Made by a program: the position numbers and the translations under genes
The notes under the pieces: generated by a model
Told to the model about the DNA's origin: nothing
The model's database searches: none
Seen by the model: the letters and a program-made list of their open reading frames with translations, nothing else
Part shown: positions 24,506 to 32,267 of the stretch, piece by piece
Layout: each line of letters begins with the position of its first letter
Numbering within the stretch: the stretch's first letter is position 1
Assembly (NCBI GenBank): GCA_029866965.1
Contig: CP123444.1
Location: 1,095,501 to 1,159,500, forward strand
Direction: 5' to 3'
Source: Flavobacteriaceae bacterium YJPT1-3
GTDB taxonomy: Bacteria; Bacteroidota; Bacteroidia; Flavobacteriales; Flavobacteriaceae
Length of the DNA: 64,000 nt

Positions 24506-25837
24506 TTAGTAGTTTACATATACTGCGGTGAGAATGGCTATTACCGCAACACCTAGAATCATGAAGGTGGGCTTAAGTATGAACTTGATCCATTGGTTGT
24601 ACTTCACTTCACCTAAAGCGATCACGGCCATAAGAGCTCCATTCGTAGGGACGATGACATCCATCATGATGGCTCCATATTGGTAGGCTAAAACGGAAAC
24701 TTGCCTCGAAAGTCCGATCAGATCAGAAAGCGGAGTAAGGATGGGCATGGTGAGAATAGCCTGCCCCGAATAGCTTGGGATGGGAAAATGCAGTAAACAT
24801 TGCGATCCCATCATTAAAAGGGCAGAGAGCGCTGGAGGAAGTCCCTCCAGAGGAGAAAATAAACCGTAAACCACGGTATCAATGACCTGACCTTCACTGA
24901 GTATGATAGAAATACTATTCGCAAGGCCAATGATAATGCACGCAAAAACCATGTCCTTAAAGCCATCTACATAGAGCTCGGTGGTCTTATTTAAACCAAA
25001 CTTAGCGATCAAGCCGCAACTTAAGGCTAGAAGGAAGAAACAGGCCGACATTTCATTGAATGCCCAACCCCAAGAGATCAAACCGTAGGTCACAATAATA
25101 AAGGTAAATGCCAATAAGCCTATAATGAGCTTGTTGGCCAGTGACAGGGCACGGGTTTTCAAAACAAGTTCTTCTTTTTCAACGCGATGTCGTTGTGCAT
25201 AACGAGCGATGTATAAAGTCCATAGAACGCAAGCAATTGCTAGAACGACTAGACGGAAAGGTAGGCCGCTGAGTAATTCTATTTCAGCCTCTTTTTGAGC
25301 TATAAGGACGCCAAAAGGATTGAAGGGACTGAACGCGGACCCGACTACGGATGAACCATAAGTAGCCCCCAAGATGGTTAGTGTATTATACCCTAACGAA
25401 CGCCCGAAGAGCAATAAAATGGGGGTCATGGCAATGATTTCTTCTTGCATGGCTATGGTAAATCCTGCTGCGAGGAAAATCCAGGTGATCAGAATAAGGG
25501 CTATAAGCTCATTCCCGGATAATACAGAAATGAGTTTGTTTAAGCCCTGGTGTAGGGCTCCCGTTTTCTCTATGACATAAAAGCAACCGCCCAATAAAAG
25601 GATGAGTGTGATAAGTTCAGCTCTTCCTGCAATTCCCTTTGGAATGGCCATTAGAGCGTCAAAGGCAGAAAGAGTAGGTGCGTCCACGGTCGTGTAGGAG
25701 TCGGGAACTACTGTGGTACGCTGGCTAATGGGATCGATCAGACGGTCGTAAGCTCCTTGAGGGATGAGGAAGGTGATGATCCAGGAGAAGAGGATGACAA
25801 ATAAGACAATGACGAAGGCATTGGGAAATTTTTTCAT
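24506..25837 (-). CDS. YfcC family transporter (C4-dicarboxylate/basic amino acid type)
   Basis: A 443-residue protein with about 11-12 TM segments. The N terminus (FPNAFVIVLFVILFSWIITFLIPQGAYDR) and the paired motifs GATYGSSVVGSAFSPFNPFGVLIAQ and PSYSGQAILTMPILTPLSDLIG are typical of the YfcC/AitC family (DcuC-related). These are inner-membrane carriers for dicarboxylates or amino acids; the substrate is not clear. Repeat array A lies directly upstream of it, so its promoter must lie in or near that array. Confidence 0.82.
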   Translation of the reverse strand: MKKFPNAFVIVLFVILFSWIITFLIPQGAYDRLIDPISQRTTVVPDSYTTVDAPTLSAFDALMAIPKGIAGRAELITLILLLGGCFYVIEKTGALHQGLNKLISVLSGNELIALILITWIFLAAGFTIAMQEEIIAMTPILLLFGRSLGYNTLTILGATYGSSVVGSAFSPFNPFGVLIAQKEAEIELLSGLPFRLVVLAIACVLWTLYIARYAQRHRVEKEELVLKTRALSLANKLIIGLLAFTFIIVTYGLISWGWAFNEMSACFFLLALSCGLIAKFGLNKTTELYVDGFKDMVFACIIIGLANSISIILSEGQVIDTVVYGLFSPLEGLPPALSALLMMGSQCLLHFPIPSYSGQAILTMPILTPLSDLIGLSRQVSVLAYQYGAIMMDVIVPTNGALMAVIALGEVKYNQWIKFILKPTFMILGVAVIAILTAVYVNY

Positions 25838-25999
25838 GAAGGATGCTATCGGATCATTCCAAATAAAGTGAAATTATTCTTAATCCGGAAGTGCCTTCTG
25901 CTTCATACTATCGATAAGCTAAAGATTTATAGCATCTTAGGGTTAAGCGCTAGTAAAAATTCGTGGTTTATGGATTAGGAGTTAGCAATTAGGCAGCAT

Positions 26000-26275
26000 G
26001 GGAAACAGCTCACTACCGTTTGAGTTCTGAAGTGCGAACAGGTGAAGAGTCGCTTTCTACTGCATTTGATTTGGTAACGATAATGGATTAACATCTAGGG
26101 AGCTAGAAACAGCTCGCTAGCCATTGTGTTCTAGAGTGCGATCAGTTGTGAAGTCGCTCGCTACTGCATTTGAGTTGATAAGGATAATGGATTAACATCT
26201 AGGGAGTGGGAAACAGCTCGCTAGCCATTGTGTTCTAGAGTGCGATCAGTTGTGAAGTCGCTCGCTACCCCCTTC
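26000..26275. repeat. repeat array A: about three ~105-bp imperfect tandem units
   Basis: Each unit reads GAAACAGCTCGCTA...GTGCGATCAG...GTCGCTCGCTACTGCATTTGA...ATAATGGATTAACATCTAGGGAG. Units 2 and 3 are nearly identical; unit 1 has diverged, and a weak fourth copy may precede it near 25970. Within a unit CTCGCTAC occurs twice about 50 bases apart, so the unit itself looks like an old duplication. The array ends in the hairpin at 26276. In the 702-base gap between the YfcC and lipoprotein genes, 25838-25999 and 26431-26539 hold nothing I recognise. Confidence 0.85.
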
Positions 26276-26328
26276 GATTTGGGCCAATAAAAAAGGCGGA
26301 TTAACATCCACCTTTTTTGCCCCAAATC
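26276..26328. repeat. capping hairpin of array A
   Basis: A long imperfect inverted repeat: GATTTGGGCCAATAAAAAAGG paired with CCTTTTTTGCCCCAAATC around an inner stem CGGAT/ATCCA and loop TAAC. T-rich on both strands, so it could terminate transcription in either direction. It is followed by a ~100-base flank (26329-26430) also found after hairpin B. Confidence 0.85.
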
Positions 26329-26539
26329 TACCATGAACTTAACCTACTTATGCTATGGCTTTGCTAATATAGCAGGATGAAAGACACGGACGCAAACTTT
26401 TAGATGAAAAGCGCATATATCTGATAAACGGTAAAAAAACGCGAATTTTTGGATACCTCTTGTACAACTTGTAGTACTTGAGGTGCTGATTTATAAATTG
26501 TTGGCTTAAATATTGACCAATGTAGAGCACGGCAGGAAA

Positions 26540-27010
26540 TCATTCTTTGCTATTAATTATGCTCTCCTCCCATCCGTCTAATAGGAGCAGGAGCTCATCG
26601 GAAGTTTGAATGGATCTCATATCAAAAGTATAGGTTCTTAAAACTTGCGCTTCGCACAATTCCGGATTAGCTAATAATAGGCGAAGTGCTCGTTGAGGGG
26701 GGTCACCAGCTTCTTCCCTTCCGGAATCGATCAAAGCCACGCTCCAATCGTTTCCACTGCAGCCTGCAGAGACGATGGAGATGCTTAGGCATTCACCCTC
26801 CAGACCGGCCTCCATAATAGTAAAAAAGTCACTAGACCCATTCTCATAGCGTTGCCCGTCAATTTGAACGCGCTGATCACAAGGTCCAGTATCGTCCTCC
26901 TTGTTGCAAGACCAACACCCTAGTGTCAGCGTCAAAAGCAGGAGAGCATTGAGTTTTTGTTTACAACACATAGGGAGGGACATCGTATTATTTAGGCTTA
27001 AGATATTCAT
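26540..27010 (-). CDS. hypothetical lipoprotein flanked by the two repeat arrays
   Basis: A 156-residue protein (about 142 from the alternative start MSLPMCCKQ). The signal region LNALLLLTLTLGCWSC offers two candidate lipid cysteines. The second is followed by NKEDD, which fits the Bacteroidota C-x-(K)-(D/E)2 surface lipoprotein export signal. Four or more further cysteines could form disulphides. No family is recognised. It is the only gene between the homologous arrays A and B, so recombination between them would delete it. Confidence 0.65.
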   Translation of the reverse strand: MNILSLNNTMSLPMCCKQKLNALLLLTLTLGCWSCNKEDDTGPCDQRVQIDGQRYENGSSDFFTIMEAGLEGECLSISIVSAGCSGNDWSVALIDSGREEAGDPPQRALRLLLANPELCEAQVLRTYTFDMRSIQTSDELLLLLDGWEESIINSKE

Positions 27011-27059
27011 TATTGTTAGGACCGTAAAGAAAGGGCATCGATGAATGAAGGAAAATTAT

Positions 27060-27532
27060 GGAAAGTAGGATCAGGTGAAGCGTCGCTCGCTATAGCGTTT
27101 GAATTGGAAATGAAAGCGAATAAAAATCAGAGGGAGTGAAAAACAGCTCGCTACCGCTTGAGTTCTGAAGTGCGATCCGATGAAGAGTCGCTCGCTACTG
27201 CGTTTGATTTTGGTTTAGCAACGATATTGGATTAACATCAGGGGGAGTGAAAAACAGCTCGCTACCGGTTGAGTTCTGAAATTCGATCCGGTGAAGAGTC
27301 GCTCGCTACTGCGTTGGATTTTGGCTTAGCAACGATATTGGATTAACATCAGGGGGAATGAAAAACAGCGCGCTACCGCTTGAATTCTGAAATGCGATCC
27401 GGTGAAGAGTCGCTCGCTACTGCATTTGATTTGGTAACGATAATGGATTAACATCAGGGGTAGTGAAAAACAGCGCGCTACCAATTGAATCCTGAAGTGC
27501 GATCCGATGAAGAGTCGCTCGCTACCCCCTTC
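27060..27532. repeat. repeat array B: four to five ~110-bp imperfect tandem units
   Basis: Units carry the same words as array A: AAAAACAGCTCGCTACCG, TTGAGTTCTGAAGTGCGATCC, GTGAAGAGTCGCTCGCTACTGC and ATATTGGATTAACATCAGGGG. Three units are clear, a degenerate one precedes them (27060-27135), and the last runs into the capping hairpin. The minus-strand 80-codon ORF across this array is only repeat periodicity. Apart from the array, its hairpin and the shared flank, the 698-base gap between the lipoprotein and purF holds nothing else that I can support. Confidence 0.88.
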
Positions 27533-27585
27533 GATTTGGGCCAATAAAAAAGGCGGATTAACATCCACCTTTTTTGCCCCAAATC
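27533..27585. repeat. capping hairpin of array B; probable purF terminator
   Basis: This 53-base inverted repeat is identical, as far as I can read, to the hairpin at 26276-26328, and the ~100 bases after it match the flank of hairpin A. On the minus strand it lies about 120 bases after the purF stop and has a T run, so it could end the purF transcript. Confidence 0.85.
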
Positions 27586-27708
27586 TACCATGAACTTAAC
27601 CTACTTATGCTATGGCAGGTGCTAATATAGAAGGATGAATGATACCTCCAGAATCTTTTAGACCAAAGGCAGATATTTTAGATAAACTGCAGAATTTCAC
27701 TCCTTTTA

Positions 27709-29607
27709 CTAGTAGGCTCGCTCCTTATTTCCTTCAACGAAGTTGATGAATGCCCGATTCACCACCCGATGCCCCCCATCAGTGGGGTAGTCTCCAGTGA
27801 AATACCAGTCCCCTAGATTTTTCGGGCAGGCTTGATGTAGATTCTCAACCGTTTGATAGATGATCTCCACCTCAGGTACAATATCATCATCGGTCAACAA
27901 CTCAGAGATCTTCGCAGAAATTTCTTTATCCGTGAAAGGCGCGTATATTTCCTTCACAAAATTCTGAACTTCCCGGTCTTCCAGGTCCACCTGTTCTTTA
28001 CACTTTTCGTAAACTTCGTCGATTAGGTGTTCTTTACCCTGGTCATTTAACAAGGCAATGGCCGCTCTAAAAGCAATAAAATCTTCCAATCGGGCCATGT
28101 CGATACCGTAACAATCCGGATAACGTATCTGGGGCGCAGAGGACACCACAATTATTTTCTTAGGGTTGAGTCGCGCCATCATTTTGATGATGCTCTTTTT
28201 TAAGGTAGTCCCACGCACAATACTGTCGTCTATAATCACCAAATTATCTTCCGGTTGGACTACTCCGTATGTCACATCATAGACATGGGCTACCAGGTCA
28301 TCCCTGCTGCTATCTTCCGTAATGAAGGTACGAAGTTTGACGTCTTTGATAGCGATCTTCTCGGTTCTCAGCTTTCGCGAAAGGATTTCCTGAAGTCGTT
28401 CTTCTGTCAACTTTTCTTTCTCCTCCAATATCTCGCGCTGCTTCTCCTTATTGAGTACATCCTGGGCGGCCTCGACCATCCCATAGAACGAAGTTTCGGC
28501 GGTGTTTGGAATGAAACTGAATACAGTATTAGAGGTGTCATAATCAATACTTTTGAGCACCTCGGGCATCAAAAGACGGCCCAATTGCTTGCGCTCCTCG
28601 TAGATTTCGGCATCACTTCCCCGTGAAAAGTAAATGCGTTCAAAAGAACACGCTTTCCGCGGAAGCGGTTCTAAAACCTGCTTGATGGATGAGCTTCCAT
28701 TCTTTTTGATAATCATGGCATGCCCGGGCTCCAATTCATGTACCTTCTCAAAAGGCACGTTGAAAACGGTCTGGATGACCGGACGCTCACTCGCGACCAC
28801 GACCACTTCTTCATCTCTATAGTAATAAGCCGGCCGAATTCCCGCCGGATCTCTCAACACAAAAGCGTCTCCATGTCCCAGCAGGCCTGCCATGGCGTAG
28901 CCACCATCCCAGTCTTTGGCTGCTTTGCGCAAGATCTTGGCGATCTTTAGACGCTCAGCGATCAAAGGCGAGGCCTCTCTTTTGCTGTATCCTTCTTTTT
29001 TGAGTTTTTTATACACTTTCGCGACAGCGTCATCCAAAAAGTGACCGATCTTTTCCATGACCGTAATGGTGTCTGCTTTTTCTTTGGGATGCTGCCCTAA
29101 ACTGACCAGTTTATTGAACAATTGAAATACATTGGTCATATTGAAGTTTCCGGCAACAATGAGGTTTCTGTGCATCCAGTTATTTTGGCGCAAGAACGGA
29201 TGTACACTCTCCACACTGTTTTTACCAAAGGTTCCGTAACGCACATGACCCAACAAAAGCTCTCCGATATAAGGCACATGTCTTTTTTGAAGTTCTACAT
29301 TGTCCTTGTATTCCAGGTGCTCCTCCATGACCTCATTGATCCGGCCATTGATCTGAGCAAAAATATCCTGTATGGGTTGCTGAGCCACAGACCGCTGCCG
29401 ACTGATGTAGCGCTCGCCGGGAGCCATGTCCAATTTGATGCTTGCAAAGCCCGCACCGTCCTGTCCGCGATTGTGCTGCTTCTCCATCATCAGGTACATT
29501 TTCTGTACCCCGTAGAATGCAGAGCCGTATTTTTCTTTGTAGTATTCCAGGGGTTTGAGCAGTCTGATCACTGCAATACCGCACTCGTGTTTAATGGCGT
29601 CACTCAT
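27709..29607 (-). CDS. purF: amidophosphoribosyltransferase, long Bacteroidota form
   Basis: A 632-residue protein from ATG 29607 (MSDAIKHECGIAVIRL). The catalytic cysteine is residue 9, so a short propeptide must be removed. The glutaminase half shows HNRGQDGAGFAS and LGHVRYGTFG; the PRPP-binding loop is VIIDDSIVRGTTLKK. It makes phosphoribosylamine, the first step of purine synthesis. It is longer than the ~505-residue enterobacterial enzyme, with an extended linker and C terminus, as in other Bacteroidota. A terminator-like hairpin lies in its leader, 18 bases upstream. A 13-of-14 palindrome copy at 28371 encodes LSRKL. Confidence 0.93.
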   Translation of the reverse strand: MSDAIKHECGIAVIRLLKPLEYYKEKYGSAFYGVQKMYLMMEKQHNRGQDGAGFASIKLDMAPGERYISRQRSVAQQPIQDIFAQINGRINEVMEEHLEYKDNVELQKRHVPYIGELLLGHVRYGTFGKNSVESVHPFLRQNNWMHRNLIVAGNFNMTNVFQLFNKLVSLGQHPKEKADTITVMEKIGHFLDDAVAKVYKKLKKEGYSKREASPLIAERLKIAKILRKAAKDWDGGYAMAGLLGHGDAFVLRDPAGIRPAYYYRDEEVVVVASERPVIQTVFNVPFEKVHELEPGHAMIIKKNGSSSIKQVLEPLPRKACSFERIYFSRGSDAEIYEERKQLGRLLMPEVLKSIDYDTSNTVFSFIPNTAETSFYGMVEAAQDVLNKEKQREILEEKEKLTEERLQEILSRKLRTEKIAIKDVKLRTFITEDSSRDDLVAHVYDVTYGVVQPEDNLVIIDDSIVRGTTLKKSIIKMMARLNPKKIIVVSSAPQIRYPDCYGIDMARLEDFIAFRAAIALLNDQGKEHLIDEVYEKCKEQVDLEDREVQNFVKEIYAPFTDKEISAKISELLTDDDIVPEVEIIYQTVENLHQACPKNLGDWYFTGDYPTDGGHRVVNRAFINFVEGNKERAY

Positions 29608-29624
29608 GGCAACTAAAGATAAAA

Positions 29625-29650
29625 AAAGCGCGCCCAATCGGGCGCGCTTT
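29625..29650 (-). terminator. GC-rich terminator/attenuator between pfkB and purF
   Basis: Stem AAAGCGCGCCC / GGGCGCGCTTT with loop AATC and, on the minus strand, a run of T. It begins 2 bases after the pfkB stop and ends 18 bases before the purF start, so it either isolates purF or attenuates readthrough into it. Confidence 0.88.
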
Positions 29651-29651
29651 G

Positions 29652-30575
29652 TTAGATTTCAATATTAAATTGGGTCAATTGTTTAAATCGTTTCAAGCGT
29701 TCTTCCGTTTCTTGCGGTGACAGCTCCAGCATGCGTTCGGTTCCAAAGCGCTCTACACAAAAGGAAGCCAGATTGGAACCATGAATGATGGCATTCTTCA
29801 TATTCTCGAAAGAGATGTCATTGGTACTGGCTAAATAGCCTGCAAAACCTCCGGCAAAAGTGTCTCCGGCCCCGGTAGGATCGAAAACCTCTTCCAAAGG
29901 CAGGGCGGGTGCAAAAAAGATTTCTTCTTTGTGGAAAAGAAGTGCTCCATGTTCTCCTTTTTTAATCACTACATAGTTTGGCCCCATCTCCTGAATCTTC
30001 TGTGCGGCAGTCACCAGCGAATATTCTCCGCTCAATTGTCGGGCTTCTTCGTCGTTGATGGTGATCACATCCACTTTGGCGATCACTTGCTCAAGCATGT
30101 CCATCGCATTATCCATCCAGAAATTCATAGTGTCGAGAATGATCAGTTGAGGTTTTTTCTGCATTTGCTCGATCACCCCCAGTTGTACTGCAGGATGTAG
30201 ATTGCCCAACATCACCACATCAGCATCCTGATAAGCAGCAGGAACACGCGGCTTAAAGTCGGCCAAGGTATTCAACTCGGTCACCAGAGTGTCCCGGGTG
30301 TTCATGTCGTTATGGTATTTGCCTTTCCAGTAAAAGGTCTTTCCTCCTTTCACAATTTCTACCCCTTCCAGATTCAGTCCCCGATCAGACAACAAGTCCA
30401 GATATTCTTTTGGAAAATCATCGCCCACCACCGATACGATGGCGCCATTGACCTCGAACCGGGACGCGGCTAAACCTATAAAGGTTGCCGCTCCGCCTAA
30501 GATCTTGTCCGTTTTCCCGAACGGAGTTTCAATTTCATCAAATGCACAGGTTCCTACAATGACCAGTTTTCCCAT
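29652..30575 (-). CDS. PfkB family carbohydrate kinase
   Basis: A 307-residue ribokinase-fold protein. The N-terminal glycine motif is GKTDKILGGAATFIGLAASRF; the C-terminal PfkB signature DPTGAGDTFAGGFAGYL carries the catalytic Asp and anion hole. It phosphorylates a sugar or nucleoside. In Flavobacteriia this gene is often annotated simply as a sugar kinase; the substrate is unknown. Its place between RNase H/purN and purF hints at a link to nucleotide metabolism, but this is inference. Confidence 0.88.
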   Translation of the reverse strand: MGKLVIVGTCAFDEIETPFGKTDKILGGAATFIGLAASRFEVNGAIVSVVGDDFPKEYLDLLSDRGLNLEGVEIVKGGKTFYWKGKYHNDMNTRDTLVTELNTLADFKPRVPAAYQDADVVMLGNLHPAVQLGVIEQMQKKPQLIILDTMNFWMDNAMDMLEQVIAKVDVITINDEEARQLSGEYSLVTAAQKIQEMGPNYVVIKKGEHGALLFHKEEIFFAPALPLEEVFDPTGAGDTFAGGFAGYLASTNDISFENMKNAIIHGSNLASFCVERFGTERMLELSPQETEERLKRFKQLTQFNIEI

Positions 30576-30636
30576 TGCTCAATTTTGGTGCAAATATAAG
30601 GTATTGCTCTCAGGCATCATGCGGCTTAACAAAAGC

Positions 30637-31272
30637 TTATTTTCTTCCAAAATCTGCCGGGATCTCTCCCCAGGCTTTGGTTTCCCATTTCGCAATTGGA
30701 GTCTGGTAGGAATTCTTGTTTAACCATTCCTCCGCACGAGCGATCAGGTCAAATAAAACGGCGTTTGCCTTGTTTTTTTTGAGTTTGGTTTTGCACTTTT
30801 TCTGACGCACCCAACTCATCGCAATGCGGGAGTCCGTGTATAATACGCGATCACTATTCTTTTGTTTGAGAAAGGCGAGTCCATGCACCAGGGCTAAAAA
30901 TTCCCCCACATTATTGGTGCCCTGTTCAAAGGGACCCTGGCGAAACAAGAGCTTCTTGGTCTTGGTGTCCACCCCTTGATATTCCATGCGACCCGGATTT
31001 CCACTGCTGGCGGCATCGACGGCAATGGAATGGAAATTGGGGCTACCTATGCGTTCTAGTTCTGCAGCGCTCAAGGTCTTCTTGGGGCTTGAGCTCCCTT
31101 TAAAATCCTCATACTTGCCGTTATACGCTTTTTTGGCTTCAGCAAACGAAGAAAATGATTTGTACTTGGCGCCTTTATAGCCGGCGATCATTGCCTTGCA
31201 ATCGGCCCAGCTCGTGTAGATACCGGGACGCTTACCCTTCCAAACCACGTAAAATTTTTCTTTTTTAGCCAT
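30637..31272 (-). CDS. ribonuclease H1-like protein with N-terminal hybrid-binding domain
   Basis: A 211-residue protein. Residues 1-50 (KEKFYVVWKGKRPGIYTSWADCKAMIAGYKGAKYKSF) form the caulimovirus VI/RNase H1 N-terminal domain that binds RNA-DNA hybrids. From about residue 78 comes the RNase H fold: AVDAASSGNPGRMEYQGV (first Asp), TNNVGEFLALVHGL (Glu) and LYTDSRIAMSW (second Asp). It removes RNA from RNA-DNA hybrids. The stop of purN overlaps its start region by one base on the same strand. Confidence 0.9.
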   Translation of the reverse strand: MAKKEKFYVVWKGKRPGIYTSWADCKAMIAGYKGAKYKSFSSFAEAKKAYNGKYEDFKGSSSPKKTLSAAELERIGSPNFHSIAVDAASSGNPGRMEYQGVDTKTKKLLFRQGPFEQGTNNVGEFLALVHGLAFLKQKNSDRVLYTDSRIAMSWVRQKKCKTKLKKNKANAVLFDLIARAEEWLNKNSYQTPIAKWETKAWGEIPADFGRK

Positions 31273-31844
31273 CAGCTTTCGCGAAATAAAAAAGATTCGA
31301 TTACTCGAGGGTAGTGTTCGTACTCCAGCTCATGAATTTTTTGGGCCAGACTTTCGGGACTGTCCTGCGGATCGACTGGGACTCGGGCCTGAAAGAGAAT
31401 TTCACCTTCGTCATAATTCTCGCTGACCTGATGAATGGTGATTCCGGATTCTTTTTTCGCGGAAGCGATCACAGCCTCATGCACATGCCGACCATACATT
31501 CCCTTTCCGCCAAATTCGGGTAAAAGTGCTGGATGGATATTTAAAGTGATCTTTGGGAAAGCTTGCAATATTGACGTTGGAAAAAGCCAAAGGAATCCGG
31601 CCAGAACGATGAGATCCGGTTGCACTCCCTGCAGCAGCGTGAGCACGAAGCCGTCCTTATACAAAGCATCGCGATTAAAGCTCATTGCGCTGACCCCGGC
31701 TTGCGTGGCTCGGTCCAACACTTTAGCATTCTTGTTGTTAGACAGCACCAAAACCACTCGAGCATGTGCGTGCCCCTGAAAGTAATCGATGATGCGTTGG
31801 GCGTTGGTACCATTACCCGAGGCAAAAATGACAATCTTTTTCAT
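31272..31844 (-). CDS. purN: phosphoribosylglycinamide formyltransferase
   Basis: A 190-residue protein with the GART fold: IVIFASGNGTNAQRIIDYF (nucleotide loop), ITLNIHPALLPEFGGKGMYGRHVHEAV (catalytic Asn-x-His region) and GITIHQVSENYDEGEILFQ (catalytic Asp). It formylates GAR with 10-formyl-THF in purine synthesis. The last codons overlap a 12-base remnant of the palindrome (31275). It is divergent from acpP; the 180-base gap carries both promoters. Confidence 0.93.
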   Translation of the reverse strand: MKKIVIFASGNGTNAQRIIDYFQGHAHARVVLVLSNNKNAKVLDRATQAGVSAMSFNRDALYKDGFVLTLLQGVQPDLIVLAGFLWLFPTSILQAFPKITLNIHPALLPEFGGKGMYGRHVHEAVIASAKKESGITIHQVSENYDEGEILFQARVPVDPQDSPESLAQKIHELEYEHYPRVIESFLFRES

Positions 31845-31984
31845 GCGTGTTTGCGGCTTTCGAATTACAAAACAACTACTTATTCATAACATTCGCGTGA
31901 CCAACAAGTAAAACTTCGCGCTAAAATCATTAAATTACAAACACCTTTTTTGATGGTAAAAAGTGGGTATAACGTAAAGTTTGC

Positions 31985-31992
31985 TATTTTTG
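31985..31992 (+). promoter_or_regulatory. -7 element of the acpP promoter
   Basis: TATTTTTG matches the Bacteroidota -7 consensus TAnnTTTG, 31 bases before the acpP ATG. No good TTTG was seen at the right distance upstream. Confidence 0.55.
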
Positions 31993-32023
31993 CCACCTAA
32001 TTAAAAAATTAAACCACATTATT

Positions 32024-32257
32024 ATGTCAGACATTGCATCAAGAGTAAAAGCGATAATCGTTGACAAACTAGGCGTAGACGAGAACGAAGTAGTTGCAGA
32101 AGCAAGCTTCACCAACGATCTAGGCGCAGATTCTTTGGACACTGTAGAGTTGATCATGGAATTTGAAAAAGAATTTGATATTCAAATCCCAGACGATCAA
32201 GCAGAAAATATTGCGACTGTAGGTCAGGCGATCTCTTACATAGAAGACGCTAAATAA
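32024..32257 (+). CDS. acpP: acyl carrier protein
   Basis: A 77-residue acidic protein, [20 protein letters not shown], with the phosphopantetheine attachment motif [18 protein letters not shown] (serine of DSL). It carries growing acyl chains in fatty acid synthesis. It is first in the acpP-fabF-rnc cluster, 10 bases ahead of fabF. Confidence 0.97.
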   Translation: MSDIASRVKAIIVDKLGVDENEVVAEASFTNDLGADSLDTVELIMEFEKEFDIQIPDDQAENIATVGQAISYIEDAK

Positions 32258-32267
32258 ACCCTTCTTT

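Noticed and set aside
26000-27532. CRISPR array
   Set aside because: The units are over 100 bases, vary throughout and have no constant repeat with unique spacers; no cas genes are near.
27326-27568. Minus-strand 80-codon ORF with internal repeats
   Set aside because: It lies entirely in array B; its repeated peptide is the product of the DNA period, and array A does not keep the same frame open.
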